A stretch of 30,427 nucleotides of DNA. Origin: an uncultured Gluconobacter sp. (lineage in GTDB: Bacteria > Pseudomonadota > Alphaproteobacteria > Acetobacterales > Acetobacteraceae). The stretch's first letter is position 1. Each line of letters opens with the position of its first letter. The translations under genes and the position numbers were made by a program. This document shows, piece after piece, positions 23,578 to 30,427 of the stretch. The stretch lies in contig CALFLO010000110.1 of NCBI GenBank assembly GCA_937880175.1, forward strand, positions 1-30,427, in the 5' to 3' direction. The notes under the pieces were generated by a model. The model saw only the letters and a list, made by a program, of their open reading frames with translations. It was not told where the DNA came from and searched no databases.

Positions 23578-24168
23578 ATGACACGGCTGTCGCTTTCCCT
23601 GTCCGACCTCTGCTGCTGTGAACGGCTCGCGCTGTGGAGCATCCGCTGCCTCATCAGCCATTACCGCTTGCCAAGCTGTACTGAGACGAAAACGACCGAC
23701 GGCCTGTTCCCCGCCTGCTTTCGGCCCGCACTTGATGCTGCGGAAGGGGCGTTTGCGGATGCGACCCATCTTCTGAAGGCAGCGGATCAGCCGCATCTTG
23801 CGGTGAACGCGCCGGGCATGCAGTCCCTCACGCCACTGGAAGAGCGCTTCCTGCGCGGGATCATCGCGGCCCAGAATGAGGGCCAGCGCGAAGTTTTCGT
23901 GCTTCTGGCGGAAGTCTTTCCGGACAGATTCGTCCAGGGCTGTCTTGCGACTGCGCTGACGCTGCTCGCGGACTGCCTTGCGGGGGCAGGACACTGGCTG
24001 CCGAAGAAACTGCTCAAGGATGAGACCACGATTTCGGGTGGCGGCGCGCTGTCCTCGATCAATCGCTGGCGCTCGGTCAGCCCGTCAAAGATGCGGGTCC
24101 TTTGGCCGCAGGACAGCGGCCCCCTTCATGGTGGGATGTCGCATGACGCCAGCCGGGTGATGCACTGA
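23578..24168 (+). CDS. Unknown protein, probably iron-regulated
   Basis: Function not recognised. The 196-residue product starts MTRLSLSLSD and has a cysteine cluster DLCCCERLALW near residues 10-20, followed by further single Cys to about 44 and a helical middle with LTPLEERFLRGIIAAQNEGQ near residue 82. It has no signal peptide or membrane segment of sufficient length. CGGAG lies 7 bp before the ATG; the frame extends back to 23494 but that would cross the terminator of the previous operon. The Fur-like box just upstream suggests expression under iron limitation. Its stop overlaps the start of the next small gene. Confidence 0.65.
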   Translation: MTRLSLSLSDLCCCERLALWSIRCLISHYRLPSCTETKTTDGLFPACFRPALDAAEGAFADATHLLKAADQPHLAVNAPGMQSLTPLEERFLRGIIAAQNEGQREVFVLLAEVFPDRFVQGCLATALTLLADCLAGAGHWLPKKLLKDETTISGGGALSSINRWRSVSPSKMRVLWPQDSGPLHGGMSHDASRVMH

Positions 24169-24383
24169 TGATGTCGCTGAGCGGACGCCCCGCCCGGATC
24201 GGGGCAGCACCGCGGCGTCCGGGACTTGAGGAACTGGAACACATGACGGTCTGTCTGCTGCTGCTCTCGGTCGGTGTAGTTGGGTTCTGCTGGCTCGCCT
24301 GCCTGAACCTCGAAATTTCCGCGGACGATCTTCTGTCCGCACTGGGATACCAGTCCGGGCTGGAAGCGTCTTTCAGGAATTAA
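24168..24383 (+). CDS. Small single-span membrane protein
   Basis: Function not recognised. The 71-residue product shares its first base with the stop of the preceding gene (TGATG), a typical coupled start, and has one hydrophobic segment at about 26-47 (VCLLLLSVGVVGFCWLACL). It is probably the second gene of the iron-regulated pair. A shorter start at the ATG of 24243, just before the membrane segment, is possible. Ordinary host codon use. Confidence 0.5.
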   Translation: MMSLSGRPARIGAAPRRPGLEELEHMTVCLLLLSVGVVGFCWLACLNLEISADDLLSALGYQSGLEASFRN

Positions 24384-24413
24384 GGCTCCCGAAGGCGCTT
24401 CCGCAACGGATGG

Positions 24414-24620
24414 TCAGTCCACGCCGACCATGACGCTGGAGGCCTTGATGACGGCATAGGCTTCCTTGCCGACTTCGAGGCCCAGATCCGCGACGGCTTC
24501 ATTGGTGATGGCGCTGGTAATGACCGTACCGTTGACGTCGATCGTGATGTGAGACGTCGTCGCACCCTTGAGGATGTTCGTGATCCGGCCCTTGAGCTGG
24601 TTGCGTGCGCTGAGTTTCAT
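24414..24620 (-). CDS. mop: Molbindin (Mop, TOBE-domain molybdate-binding protein)
   Basis: The 68-residue product is a single TOBE/Mop domain from start to end: MKLSARNQLKGRI, then ATTSHITIDVNG, ending with EAYAVIKASSVMVGVD. Proteins of this size assemble into ring-shaped hexamers that store or buffer molybdate (molbindins). The location near the molybdenum cofactor genes fits. Its only ribosome site, GGAAGG, lies inside a long hairpin immediately before the start codon, so translation or transcription is likely controlled there. Confidence 0.92.
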   Translation of the reverse strand: MKLSARNQLKGRITNILKGATTSHITIDVNGTVITSAITNEAVADLGLEVGKEAYAVIKASSVMVGVD

Positions 24621-24679
24621 GAAAAAAACCTTCCATCAGGATGGCAGACAGGAATGCCTGTCTGTTCCATATCGGAAGG
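24621..24679 (-). promoter_or_regulatory. Leader hairpin that buries the mop ribosome-binding site
   Basis: On the minus strand three nested stems pair in order: CCTTCC (24679-24674) with GGAAGG (24634-24629), ATGG (24670-24667) with CCAT (24644-24641), and CAGACAGG (24664-24657) with CCTGTCTG (24652-24645), loop CATT. After the structure come seven T, one C and the ATG. GGAAGG is the ribosome site at 8-bp spacing. The structure could act as a transcription attenuator (hairpin plus U tract) or hide the ribosome site. A metal- or cofactor-responsive switch is an inference. Confidence 0.65.
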
Positions 24680-24711
24680 CTTCATTCCCGCGTCCAGAGA
24701 CACGGGAGCTG

Positions 24712-24743
24712 GAAAACGCCTCCGGACCCTGAATGGGCCGGAG
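24712..24743 (-). terminator. Terminator of the decarboxylase gene
   Basis: On the minus strand CTCCGGCCC pairs with GGTCCGGAG across ATTCA (one mismatch), followed by GCGTTTTCC. Confidence 0.7.
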
Positions 24744-24752
24744 ATGTGCTTT

Positions 24753-25892
24753 TCAGATGTAGTACTCGGTCAGCGGCGGGAAGCCGTTGAAGCCCACGGA
24801 GGCGTAGGTCGAGACATAGGCACCCGTGGCGAGGATCTCGACGCGGTCCCCACATACGAGAGAATCCGGCATGGGAATGCGGTTCTTCTCGTACATGATG
24901 TCCACGCCGTCGCAGCTGGGGCCAGCCACCACGCAGGGAGAGCGCGAAGCGTCTTCTGCATCGCGGGAGGTGCGGAAGGTGTAGCGGATGGCTTCACCCT
25001 CGGTCTCAGCCAGACCGCCAAAGCGTCCGATATCGAGATAAACCCAGCGCGGATCGGTCACAGCACCACCGCGACGGCTGACGAGGATGACCTCGCTCGA
25101 CACGATGCCGGACTGCCCGACCATGTAGCGGCCCGGCTCCAGCAGGATTTCAGGTGCGCCATCGGGGAAATGCGTCTTGAGGGACGCGTGGATGGTGTCG
25201 GCGAAATCCTGAACGGACGGAACATTCTCGCGGTAATGCGTCGGGAAGCCACCACCCAGATTGAGCATCTGAAGGTCCACGCCCTGCGCGCGCAGATCGT
25301 GATACAGACCAGCCGCCTTGGTGATCGCATGATCATAGGCGGCGACGCCCGTCTGCTGGCTGCCGACATGGAAGGACAGGCCGTAAGGCTTCAGGCCCAG
25401 TTCACGGGCGCGCAGCATGAGCGCGCGGGCATGGTTCAGCGTGGTGCCGAACTTGCGCGACAGGGGCCAGTCCGCGCCTTCGTTTTCAACGGCCAGACGG
25501 CAGAAGACGCGCGCGCCTGGGGCGTGCTGTCCAAGCTTTTCCAGCTCTTCGATGCTGTCGAAGACGAACAGGCTGATGCCCAGATCGTGCGCTTCGCGGA
25601 TCCATTCGGGCTTCTTCAGCGTGTTGCCGTAAGAGATCCGGTCAGGCGTTGCGCCGGCATCCAGGCACATCCGGATTTCCGCAATGGACGCGGCATCGAA
25701 GGAGGAACCCAGACCGACGAGGCGGTCGAGGATGGCCGGGGCCGGATTGGCCTTGATGGCGTAATAGATTTTCGCTTCCCCAAGCGCGTCGTGCAGGGCA
25801 CGGTAATGCGCTTCGACGACATCGAGATCGACGACGAGGCAAGGGGTTGCCGGCTGCTGCTCGGCAAGGAAGCGGGTGATTTTGGGAGTCAT
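24753..25892 (-). CDS. Type III PLP decarboxylase, probable ornithine decarboxylase
   Basis: This alanine-racemase-fold enzyme should decarboxylate ornithine to putrescine (or a related diamino acid), the entry to polyamine synthesis. The 379-residue product has the PLP lysine K47 in YYAIKANP, the glycine-rich MLNLGGGFPTHY phosphate loop, EPGRYMVG, and the substrate-side cysteine C327 in CDGVDIMYEK near the C-terminus. The lack of the N- and C-terminal extensions of DapDC or arginine decarboxylase favours ornithine, with lysine as an alternative. The ATG at 25892 is preferred over a TTG three codons earlier. A leader of about 230 nt with a conserved-looking small frame precedes it. Confidence 0.9.
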   Translation of the reverse strand: MTPKITRFLAEQQPATPCLVVDLDVVEAHYRALHDALGEAKIYYAIKANPAPAILDRLVGLGSSFDAASIAEIRMCLDAGATPDRISYGNTLKKPEWIREAHDLGISLFVFDSIEELEKLGQHAPGARVFCRLAVENEGADWPLSRKFGTTLNHARALMLRARELGLKPYGLSFHVGSQQTGVAAYDHAITKAAGLYHDLRAQGVDLQMLNLGGGFPTHYRENVPSVQDFADTIHASLKTHFPDGAPEILLEPGRYMVGQSGIVSSEVILVSRRGGAVTDPRWVYLDIGRFGGLAETEGEAIRYTFRTSRDAEDASRSPCVVAGPSCDGVDIMYEKNRIPMPDSLVCGDRVEILATGAYVSTYASVGFNGFPPLTEYYI

Positions 25893-25919
25893 GACACTCA
25901 ATTCCCAGAACCGGACTCG

Positions 25920-26123
25920 TCAGGGAACGATATCGCCCTGCGAGTATGTTGCGAAACGGTCGAACGGACCGGCGAATAGCGGGAACCCGTAACGGGTGGG
26001 TTCCTGAAGGCCAGAACGCTTGACGTCGTTGCGTAACCTCGAGTGGGCCAGTGGCACGTGCGTTGCTGCGTGAGGGGGGCATATGGGACCAAATCCTCTC
26101 CCGTGCAACCGATAATTTTGCAT
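25920..26123 (-). CDS. Candidate leader peptide gene upstream of the decarboxylase
   Basis: A 67-codon frame starts with ATG at 26123 and ends 27 bp before the decarboxylase start. The product (starts MQNYRLHGRG, contains TRYGFPLFAGPFDRFATY) has many aromatic and arginine residues. Its second half uses C/G third positions like host genes. There is no clear ribosome site. It may be a small translated leader controlling the decarboxylase, as small frames do for polyamine genes elsewhere, or just chance in a structured leader RNA. Confidence 0.35.
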   Translation of the reverse strand: MQNYRLHGRGFGPICPPHAATHVPLAHSRLRNDVKRSGLQEPTRYGFPLFAGPFDRFATYSQGDIVP

Positions 26124-26205
26124 TGTGATGGTTTTGCCAATATTGGTGTGCTGAATCAGGGCGAATTCGGAACGCTGAAGGCTTCTTCGGCGTAGGTACT
26201 TGCTC

Positions 26206-27351
26206 GTGTCGTTCGATGCGGAGTCGTCTTTGCAGACGTCTGCGCCGGAACGCAACGAGGCCGAGACTGCTGCCCCCAACAGGAAACTGCCGAGGACACC
26301 CTGCGTGAGTTTGATACCCGAATCTGCGACCCTTTCCGGCTCCCGGGCCGTGCCGGGACAAGCCGTACCTTCGGAATCCGGACAATCCCCTGCTGCGGCA
26401 GGCTCAAATGATCTGGCCACCCCGTTACCTCCGGACAAACTACATCATGCGGCCTGGCGCGTTGTCGCAAAGCATCTGTTTGCCGAAGTGGGCTCCAGCC
26501 AGACGTCCCTGTCTGCGGCGGGATGCGCGTTTTACGCCACGCTTTCGCTCTTTCCCGCCATTTCCAGCCTGATCTCGCTGTACGGTCTGGCGTTCGATCT
26601 ACAAACGGTTGAACCGCAGCTTGAGGTGCTCCGGCATCTTCTGCCCCCCTCGGCCTACGAACTGATCGGGGACCGGATTCACCAGTTGATTTCCCAGCCC
26701 CATTCCTCCCTGACGATCGGCCTGATCTTCTCGCTTGCAGTGGCTCTGTGGTCAGCCTCGGCAAGTACGAAGTCGATTCTGGCTGCGCTCAACATGGCTT
26801 ATAATGCGCAGGAAACCCGGAGTTTTCTGAAGTTTCAGGCCATTGCGCTGTCAACGACGCTGACGGCCATTCTGGGGGCGGCTCTGACGCTGGCCCTGAT
26901 GGTGGCAGCACCCGCGCTCGTGGATTATCTGCCGCGCCATGTCAGCTTCCTGAGTGACCCGCCGTTCCCGGTCGATCTTCTACTGTCCTATGGCGCGCCG
27001 ATGGTCGTGCATACGCTTGCGCCGATTCTGATGTTGTTGTTCGTCTTCATCGCCGTGACGCTGCTCTACCGGTTTGCGCCCTGCCGCGTGCATACGCAGT
27101 GGCGCTGGATTTTCCCGGGCTCGGCCCTCGCGACCATCCTGTGGGTCGGAACGTCACTGGGATTCTCATGGTACGTCGCGCATTTCGCGAGCTATGGCGC
27201 GACTTATGGACCGCTTGGTGCGGTGGCCGCCATCATGATGTGGTTTTTTGTGAGTGCGTATGTGGTGCTGTTCGGGGCGGAGCTAAATGCCAGCCTCGAG
27301 GCGCGGGCCGGGAAGAGTCAGGCTGTGCCTCCTCAGGCTGGAGCAGCCTGA
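26206..27351 (+). CDS. YihY/BrkB-family inner membrane protein
   Basis: The 381-residue product has a soluble, Pro/Ser-rich N-terminal part (1 to about 80) and a YihY/BrkB core with about six membrane helices. Core landmarks are SLSAAGCAFYATLSLFPAI near residue 102, a LWSASASTKSILAALNMAY segment near 182, and YGPLGAVAAIMMWFFVSAY near 325 followed by the typical GAELNA. Members are widespread integral membrane proteins once misannotated as RNase BN; no activity is established. The start is uncertain: the GTG at 26206 has TAGGT at suitable distance, a TTG at 26200 and a GTG near 26304 are alternatives. It diverges from the decarboxylase. Confidence 0.85.
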   Translation: MSFDAESSLQTSAPERNEAETAAPNRKLPRTPCVSLIPESATLSGSRAVPGQAVPSESGQSPAAAGSNDLATPLPPDKLHHAAWRVVAKHLFAEVGSSQTSLSAAGCAFYATLSLFPAISSLISLYGLAFDLQTVEPQLEVLRHLLPPSAYELIGDRIHQLISQPHSSLTIGLIFSLAVALWSASASTKSILAALNMAYNAQETRSFLKFQAIALSTTLTAILGAALTLALMVAAPALVDYLPRHVSFLSDPPFPVDLLLSYGAPMVVHTLAPILMLLFVFIAVTLLYRFAPCRVHTQWRWIFPGSALATILWVGTSLGFSWYVAHFASYGATYGPLGAVAAIMMWFFVSAYVVLFGAELNASLEARAGKSQAVPPQAGAA

Positions 27352-27353
27352 GG
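27331..27353. repeat. 10-bp perfect hairpin at the end of the YihY-family gene
   Basis: CCTCAGGCTG (27331-27340) pairs with CAGCCTGAGG (27344-27353) across GAG and overlaps the stop codon. No T tract follows, so termination is uncertain; it lies between convergent genes. Confidence 0.5.
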
Positions 27354-27376
27354 ATCAGGTCAGGTCGCTGTAGAAA

Positions 27377-28027
27377 TCAGTGGTGATGGTGGGGTGTAGG
27401 ATGTGAGCTGCCACCCTGCCGGGAAGCCGGGGCGATGCTGGTGCCTGAAGCCTGAATGGCCTGCGCACTTGTATCCGAAGGATCGGCTTCCGCGACTTCC
27501 GGCTCGGAAGCGGGATGCAGCGGCGATGCCACTTCCGTCATTTTCGCGATGGTGACATGGGCTGTACCCGCGCCCAGCATGCCGATCTTCGCGGCAGCGG
27601 CATGGGACAGGTCGATGATGCGGCTGTTGAACGGCCCGCGGTCATTGACCGTCACCACGACCGAGCGTCCCGTATCCTGTGATGTCACGAGAAGCTTCGT
27701 CCCGATCGGCAGGGAGGGGTGTGCGGCCGTCAGATCGTTGGTGTTGAATGTCGCCCCGCTGGCTGTGCGCCGTCCGTGAAAATGCCGTCCATACCAGCTT
27801 GCCACACCATTCTGGGACCATGAGTGAGCGGCCTGATGCGCACGGTTGGCGAGTGCGGCGCGAACGGAGTCTGCCCAGCTTGTCTTAGGCGTTCCATCAG
27901 CGGCGGAGTCATCGCTCGCATGAGCGGTGTGATGACTGGCGAGCCCGGCAAGGGCCACGGCAAACGTCATGCTGCGCAGGGGAATGAACCGTAAAGGATT
28001 GCGAAGGACAGACAGATCAAAGCGCAC
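27377..28027 (-). CDS. RlpA-like septal ring lytic transglycosylase family protein
   Basis: The 216-residue product has a signal peptide with likely cleavage after AHA near residue 36, then a double-psi beta-barrel domain with the family hallmarks ASWYGRHFHGRRTASGATF, LPIGTKLLVT, VTVNDRGPF and IIDLSHAAAAKIGM. RlpA proteins cleave peptide-free glycan at the septum. There is no lipobox cysteine, so unlike E. coli RlpA it is probably soluble in the periplasm. No SPOR domain follows; the C-terminal 50 residues are low-complexity and end in HHHH. The GTG at 28027 is a tentative start placed just before the signal peptide; a longer frame to 28129 overlaps the upstream promoter region. Confidence 0.82.
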   Translation of the reverse strand: MRFDLSVLRNPLRFIPLRSMTFAVALAGLASHHTAHASDDSAADGTPKTSWADSVRAALANRAHQAAHSWSQNGVASWYGRHFHGRRTASGATFNTNDLTAAHPSLPIGTKLLVTSQDTGRSVVVTVNDRGPFNSRIIDLSHAAAAKIGMLGAGTAHVTIAKMTEVASPLHPASEPEVAEADPSDTSAQAIQASGTSIAPASRQGGSSHPTPHHHH

Positions 28028-28180
28028 TATATCAGGTTCTTCTCCAGTGGACGGGACGGGCTCAGGTCGCACCAGATAGCACAAAAATGCGGCCCTGTCG
28101 CCTTTTGGACACCCTGAAGACGGCAGCAATAGGGCAATGACGCTTTCATGACAGCTCCGAAAGTGCTATCGCGCGGCCAG

Positions 28181-28630
28181 ATGAAACGCCCTCTGATCAC
28201 CGTTCTCAACGGTCCGAACCTCAACATGCTGGGTCTTCGCCAGCCCGGAATCTATGGTCACGCCACGCTCGATGATGTCGAGCAGGTGTGCATTCAGGCT
28301 GCCGAACGGCTTGATGTTGCCATTGATTTCCGCCAGACGAACGGAGAGGGTGAACTTGTGTCCTGGGTGCAGGAATGTCGGGGCCGTGCAGACGGAATCG
28401 TCATCAATCCTGCTGCTTACGGGCATACCTCGATTGCCCTGCTCGATGCGCTTCTGGCGGTCGAGCTGCCCGTGGTTGAGGTTCATATTTCCAATATCCA
28501 TCGCAGGGAGCCGTTCCGTCATCACACCTACGTCTCGCAGGCCGCCATCGGCGTGATCTGTGGCCTCGGCGTCAGGGGATATGCGCACGCGCTTCAGGCA
28601 ATAACCGACATGATCGAAGACGAAGGATGA
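28181..28630 (+). CDS. aroQ: 3-dehydroquinate dehydratase, type II
   Basis: AroQ dehydrates 3-dehydroquinate to 3-dehydroshikimate in the shikimate pathway. The 149-residue product begins KRPLITVLNGPNLNMLG and has the type II hallmarks: R and Y in the GLRQPGIYG lid loop, INPAAYGHTS near residue 78, EVHISNIHRREPFRHH near 100 and a C-terminal GLGVRGYAHAL. The ATG at 28181 matches the family start; the frame extends to an ATG at 28148 with 11 extra residues. Its stop overlaps the accB start by 4 bp, the usual aroQ-accB-accC layout. Confidence 0.94.
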   Translation: MKRPLITVLNGPNLNMLGLRQPGIYGHATLDDVEQVCIQAAERLDVAIDFRQTNGEGELVSWVQECRGRADGIVINPAAYGHTSIALLDALLAVELPVVEVHISNIHRREPFRHHTYVSQAAIGVICGLGVRGYAHALQAITDMIEDEG

Positions 28631-29082
28631 GCCGTATGCTCGTGGACAAGGATGCCATTCGGGCATTGGCCGATATTCTGACGGAAACAGGCCTGACCGA
28701 AATCGAGATTTCCGAAGCTGACAGCCGCATCCGCGTGGCCCGCAACGTCAGTGTGGTCCAGGCTGCTGCTCAGGCACCTGTCGCCGCCGCTCCGGTCGCC
28801 GCTGCTGCTCCGGCACCTGTCGCGGCTCCGGCAGATCCGGCCAAGCATCCGGGCATGGTCCCGAGCCCGATGGTCGGCGTGGCCTATCTGACGCCCGATC
28901 CGGCTTCCCCGCAGTTCGCCACCGAAGGTCAGCCGGTTGTCGCAGGTCAGACGATCATGCTCATCGAAGCCATGAAGACCTTCAACCAGATCAAGGCCCC
29001 GCGCGCCGGTACGCTGACGAAGTTCCTTGTCGAGTCCGGTCAGCCGGTCGAGTTCGGCGAAGCCCTGGCGATCATCGAGTAA
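28627..29082 (+). CDS. accB: Biotin carboxyl carrier protein of acetyl-CoA carboxylase
   Basis: AccB carries the biotin that shuttles CO2 from AccC to the carboxyltransferase in the first step of fatty acid synthesis. The 151-residue product has a short N-terminal dimerisation part, an Ala/Pro linker at about 44-72, and the biotinyl domain with the attachment lysine K117 in EAMKTFN. It ends EALAIIE. It is coupled to both neighbours, overlapping aroQ by 4 bp and accC by 1 bp (TAATG). Confidence 0.96.
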   Translation: MSRMLVDKDAIRALADILTETGLTEIEISEADSRIRVARNVSVVQAAAQAPVAAAPVAAAAPAPVAAPADPAKHPGMVPSPMVGVAYLTPDPASPQFATEGQPVVAGQTIMLIEAMKTFNQIKAPRAGTLTKFLVESGQPVEFGEALAIIE

Positions 29083-30427
29083 TGATTTCCAAGGTCCTTA
29101 TTGCCAACCGGGGCGAGATCGCGCTGCGTATCCAGCGCGCTTGCCGCGAGATGGGCATCAAAACCGTTGCCGTGCATTCGACGGCGGACGCCGATGCGAT
29201 GCATGTGCGTCTTGCTGATGAAGCCGTCTGCATCGGTCCGCCGAGTGCGCGCGACTCCTACCTGAACGTCGCGGCCATTCTTTCGGCCGCGACGATCACG
29301 GGGGCCGATGCCATTCACCCGGGCTATGGCTTTCTGTCGGAAAACGCCGAATTTGCCGAGACCGTCGAAGAGCACGGTCTGGCGTTCATCGGCCCGACAG
29401 CCGACCATATACGCACGATGGGCGACAAGATCACGGCCAAGACGACCATGCGTGCGCTTGGCGTGCCGCTGGTTCCGGGCTCCGATGGCGCCCTGCCGGA
29501 TCTTCAGGCTGCCCGCGAAGTTGCTGAACAGGTCGGTTATCCGATCCTGATCAAGGCTGCGGCCGGTGGTGGCGGACGAGGGATGAAGGTCGCGCAGACT
29601 GCGGATGATATCGAGGAAGCCTGGTCGGTCGCCCGTGCGGAAGCCCGTGCGGCGTTCGGCAATGACGAGGTCTATCTCGAGAAGTACATGAACCGCCCGC
29701 GTCATATCGAGCTTCAGGTGCTCGGTGACGGGCAGGGCAATGTCGTGCATTTCGGTGAGCGTGACTGTTCGCTCCAGCGCCGTCACCAGAAGCTTCTGGA
29801 AGAAGCCGGTTCACCGGCTCTGACGGATGCCGAGCGTGAGGAAATCGGGCGTACCGCGACCGAGGCCCTGTCGCGGATGGGCTATCGCAATGCCGGGACG
29901 CTTGAGTTCCTGTATCAGGACGGCCAGTTCTGCTTCATCGAGATGAACACGCGTCTTCAGGTCGAGCATCCGGTGACGGAGATGGTCTGCAACGTCGATC
30001 TCGTGCGTGAGCAGATCCGTATCGCATCCGGTGAGCCGCTTGGTTACGCACAGGCTGACATCAAAATGTCCGGCCATGCGATCGAGTGTCGCATCAATGC
30101 GGAAGATCCGGAAACCTTCATGCCTAGCCCCGGCACGATCAAGGTGTTCCATGCTCCGGGTGGGCTGGGTGTGCGTATGGACAGCGCCATTTACGCTGGC
30201 TATCGCATCCCGCCTTACTACGACAGCATGATCGCCAAGCTGATTGTGCATGCGCCCACGCGCGCTGAAGCCATTGCCCGCATGCAGCGTGCCCTGGACG
30301 AATGCGTGGTCGACGGGGTGAAGACGGTCATTCCGCTGCATCAGAAGATTCTGGCGGACCCGTCTTTCCAGAAGGGGGATTATACGATCCACTGGCTGGA
30401 AAACTTTGTCGCTGCCCAGCAGGCAGG
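29082..30427 (+). CDS. accC: Biotin carboxylase subunit of acetyl-CoA carboxylase (runs off the window)
   Basis: AccC carboxylates the biotin on AccB using ATP and bicarbonate. The 448 codons seen start MISKVLIANRGEIALRI, have the ATP-grasp glycine loop AGGGGRGMKV near residue 165, the HFGERDCSLQRRHQK segment near 230 and the catalytic EMNTRLQVEHPVTE near 287-300. The C-terminal domain follows (AIECRINAEDP, SPGTIKVF, YDSMIAKL). Family members are about 447-450 residues, so only the last codon or codons lie beyond the right edge. The ATG overlaps the accB stop by one base. Confidence 0.96.
   Translation, partial: MISKVLIANRGEIALRIQRACREMGIKTVAVHSTADADAMHVRLADEAVCIGPPSARDSYLNVAAILSAATITGADAIHPGYGFLSENAEFAETVEEHGLAFIGPTADHIRTMGDKITAKTTMRALGVPLVPGSDGALPDLQAAREVAEQVGYPILIKAAAGGGGRGMKVAQTADDIEEAWSVARAEARAAFGNDEVYLEKYMNRPRHIELQVLGDGQGNVVHFGERDCSLQRRHQKLLEEAGSPALTDAEREEIGRTATEALSRMGYRNAGTLEFLYQDGQFCFIEMNTRLQVEHPVTEMVCNVDLVREQIRIASGEPLGYAQADIKMSGHAIECRINAEDPETFMPSPGTIKVFHAPGGLGVRMDSAIYAGYRIPPYYDSMIAKLIVHAPTRAEAIARMQRALDECVVDGVKTVIPLHQKILADPSFQKGDYTIHWLENFVAAQQA

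Noticed and set aside
24621..24679. Calling the mop leader a known Moco riboswitch
   Set aside because: It is a single nested hairpin, much shorter than that class; only a covariance search could justify the name.
24549..25979. Long plus-strand frame of 476 codons
   Set aside because: It is the antisense shadow of the decarboxylase and mop genes in high G+C DNA.

Overview
The window joins two very different DNAs. Positions 1 to about 10011 are A+T-rich and look like the right-hand part of an integrated phage or phage-derived element. From about 10012 to the end the DNA is G+C-rich alphaproteobacterial chromosome. The set of housekeeping genes and their arrangement suggest Acetobacteraceae, probably Gluconobacter or a close relative (inference from protein character only).

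Element (1-10011). It carries two related N6-adenine methyltransferase-type proteins (one lacking the NPPY motif), a tandem pair of paralogous membrane-anchored coiled-coil proteins, a gene-free stretch of about 800 bp with eleven copies of GGTCACA, a lysine-rich unknown protein, a 24-residue-repeat (LRV/HEAT-like) protein, a small exported protein, a lone large terminase subunit on the minus strand, a small membrane/coiled-coil protein and a KilA-N protein. It ends at a 55-bp 3' fragment of tRNA-His, the expected attR scar of integration into that tRNA gene. No integrase, portal or capsid gene is visible, so the rest must lie to the left.

The most striking signal is compositional. Reading every row on both strands I find not one GAG or CTC trinucleotide from position 1 to 10038. 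The first is at 10039-10041, 28 bp beyond the tRNA scar, and they are common from there on. Roughly 200 would be expected. The absence covers coding DNA in all frames, both gene orientations and non-coding DNA. This points to strong selection on double-stranded DNA: evasion of a host system that recognises GAG/CTC, or an element-encoded nuclease that spares its own genome.

Chromosome (10012-30427). In order: an EamA transporter; manC for GDP-mannose; an SDR-like gene coupled to a membrane-anchored unknown; rplM-rpsI; ilvE; and a molybdenum-cofactor region. That region has mocA-xdhC on the minus strand, diverging from moeA-moaA-moaC-mobA/moaD fusion-moaE on the plus strand. A Fur-box-preceded unknown pair follows, then a molbindin (Mop) gene whose ribosome-binding site is buried in a long hairpin. 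An ornithine/diaminopimelate-type decarboxylase follows with a long leader, then a YihY/BrkB membrane protein, an RlpA-like protein, and the aroQ-accB-accC operon, which runs off the window.

The molybdenum genes together cover most steps from GTP to the finished cofactor (MoaA, MoaC, MoaD, MoaE, MoeA, MobA), cytosine-form maturation and insertion (MocA, XdhC) and molybdate/cofactor binding (Mop). A MoaB/Mog adenylyltransferase is not in the window.
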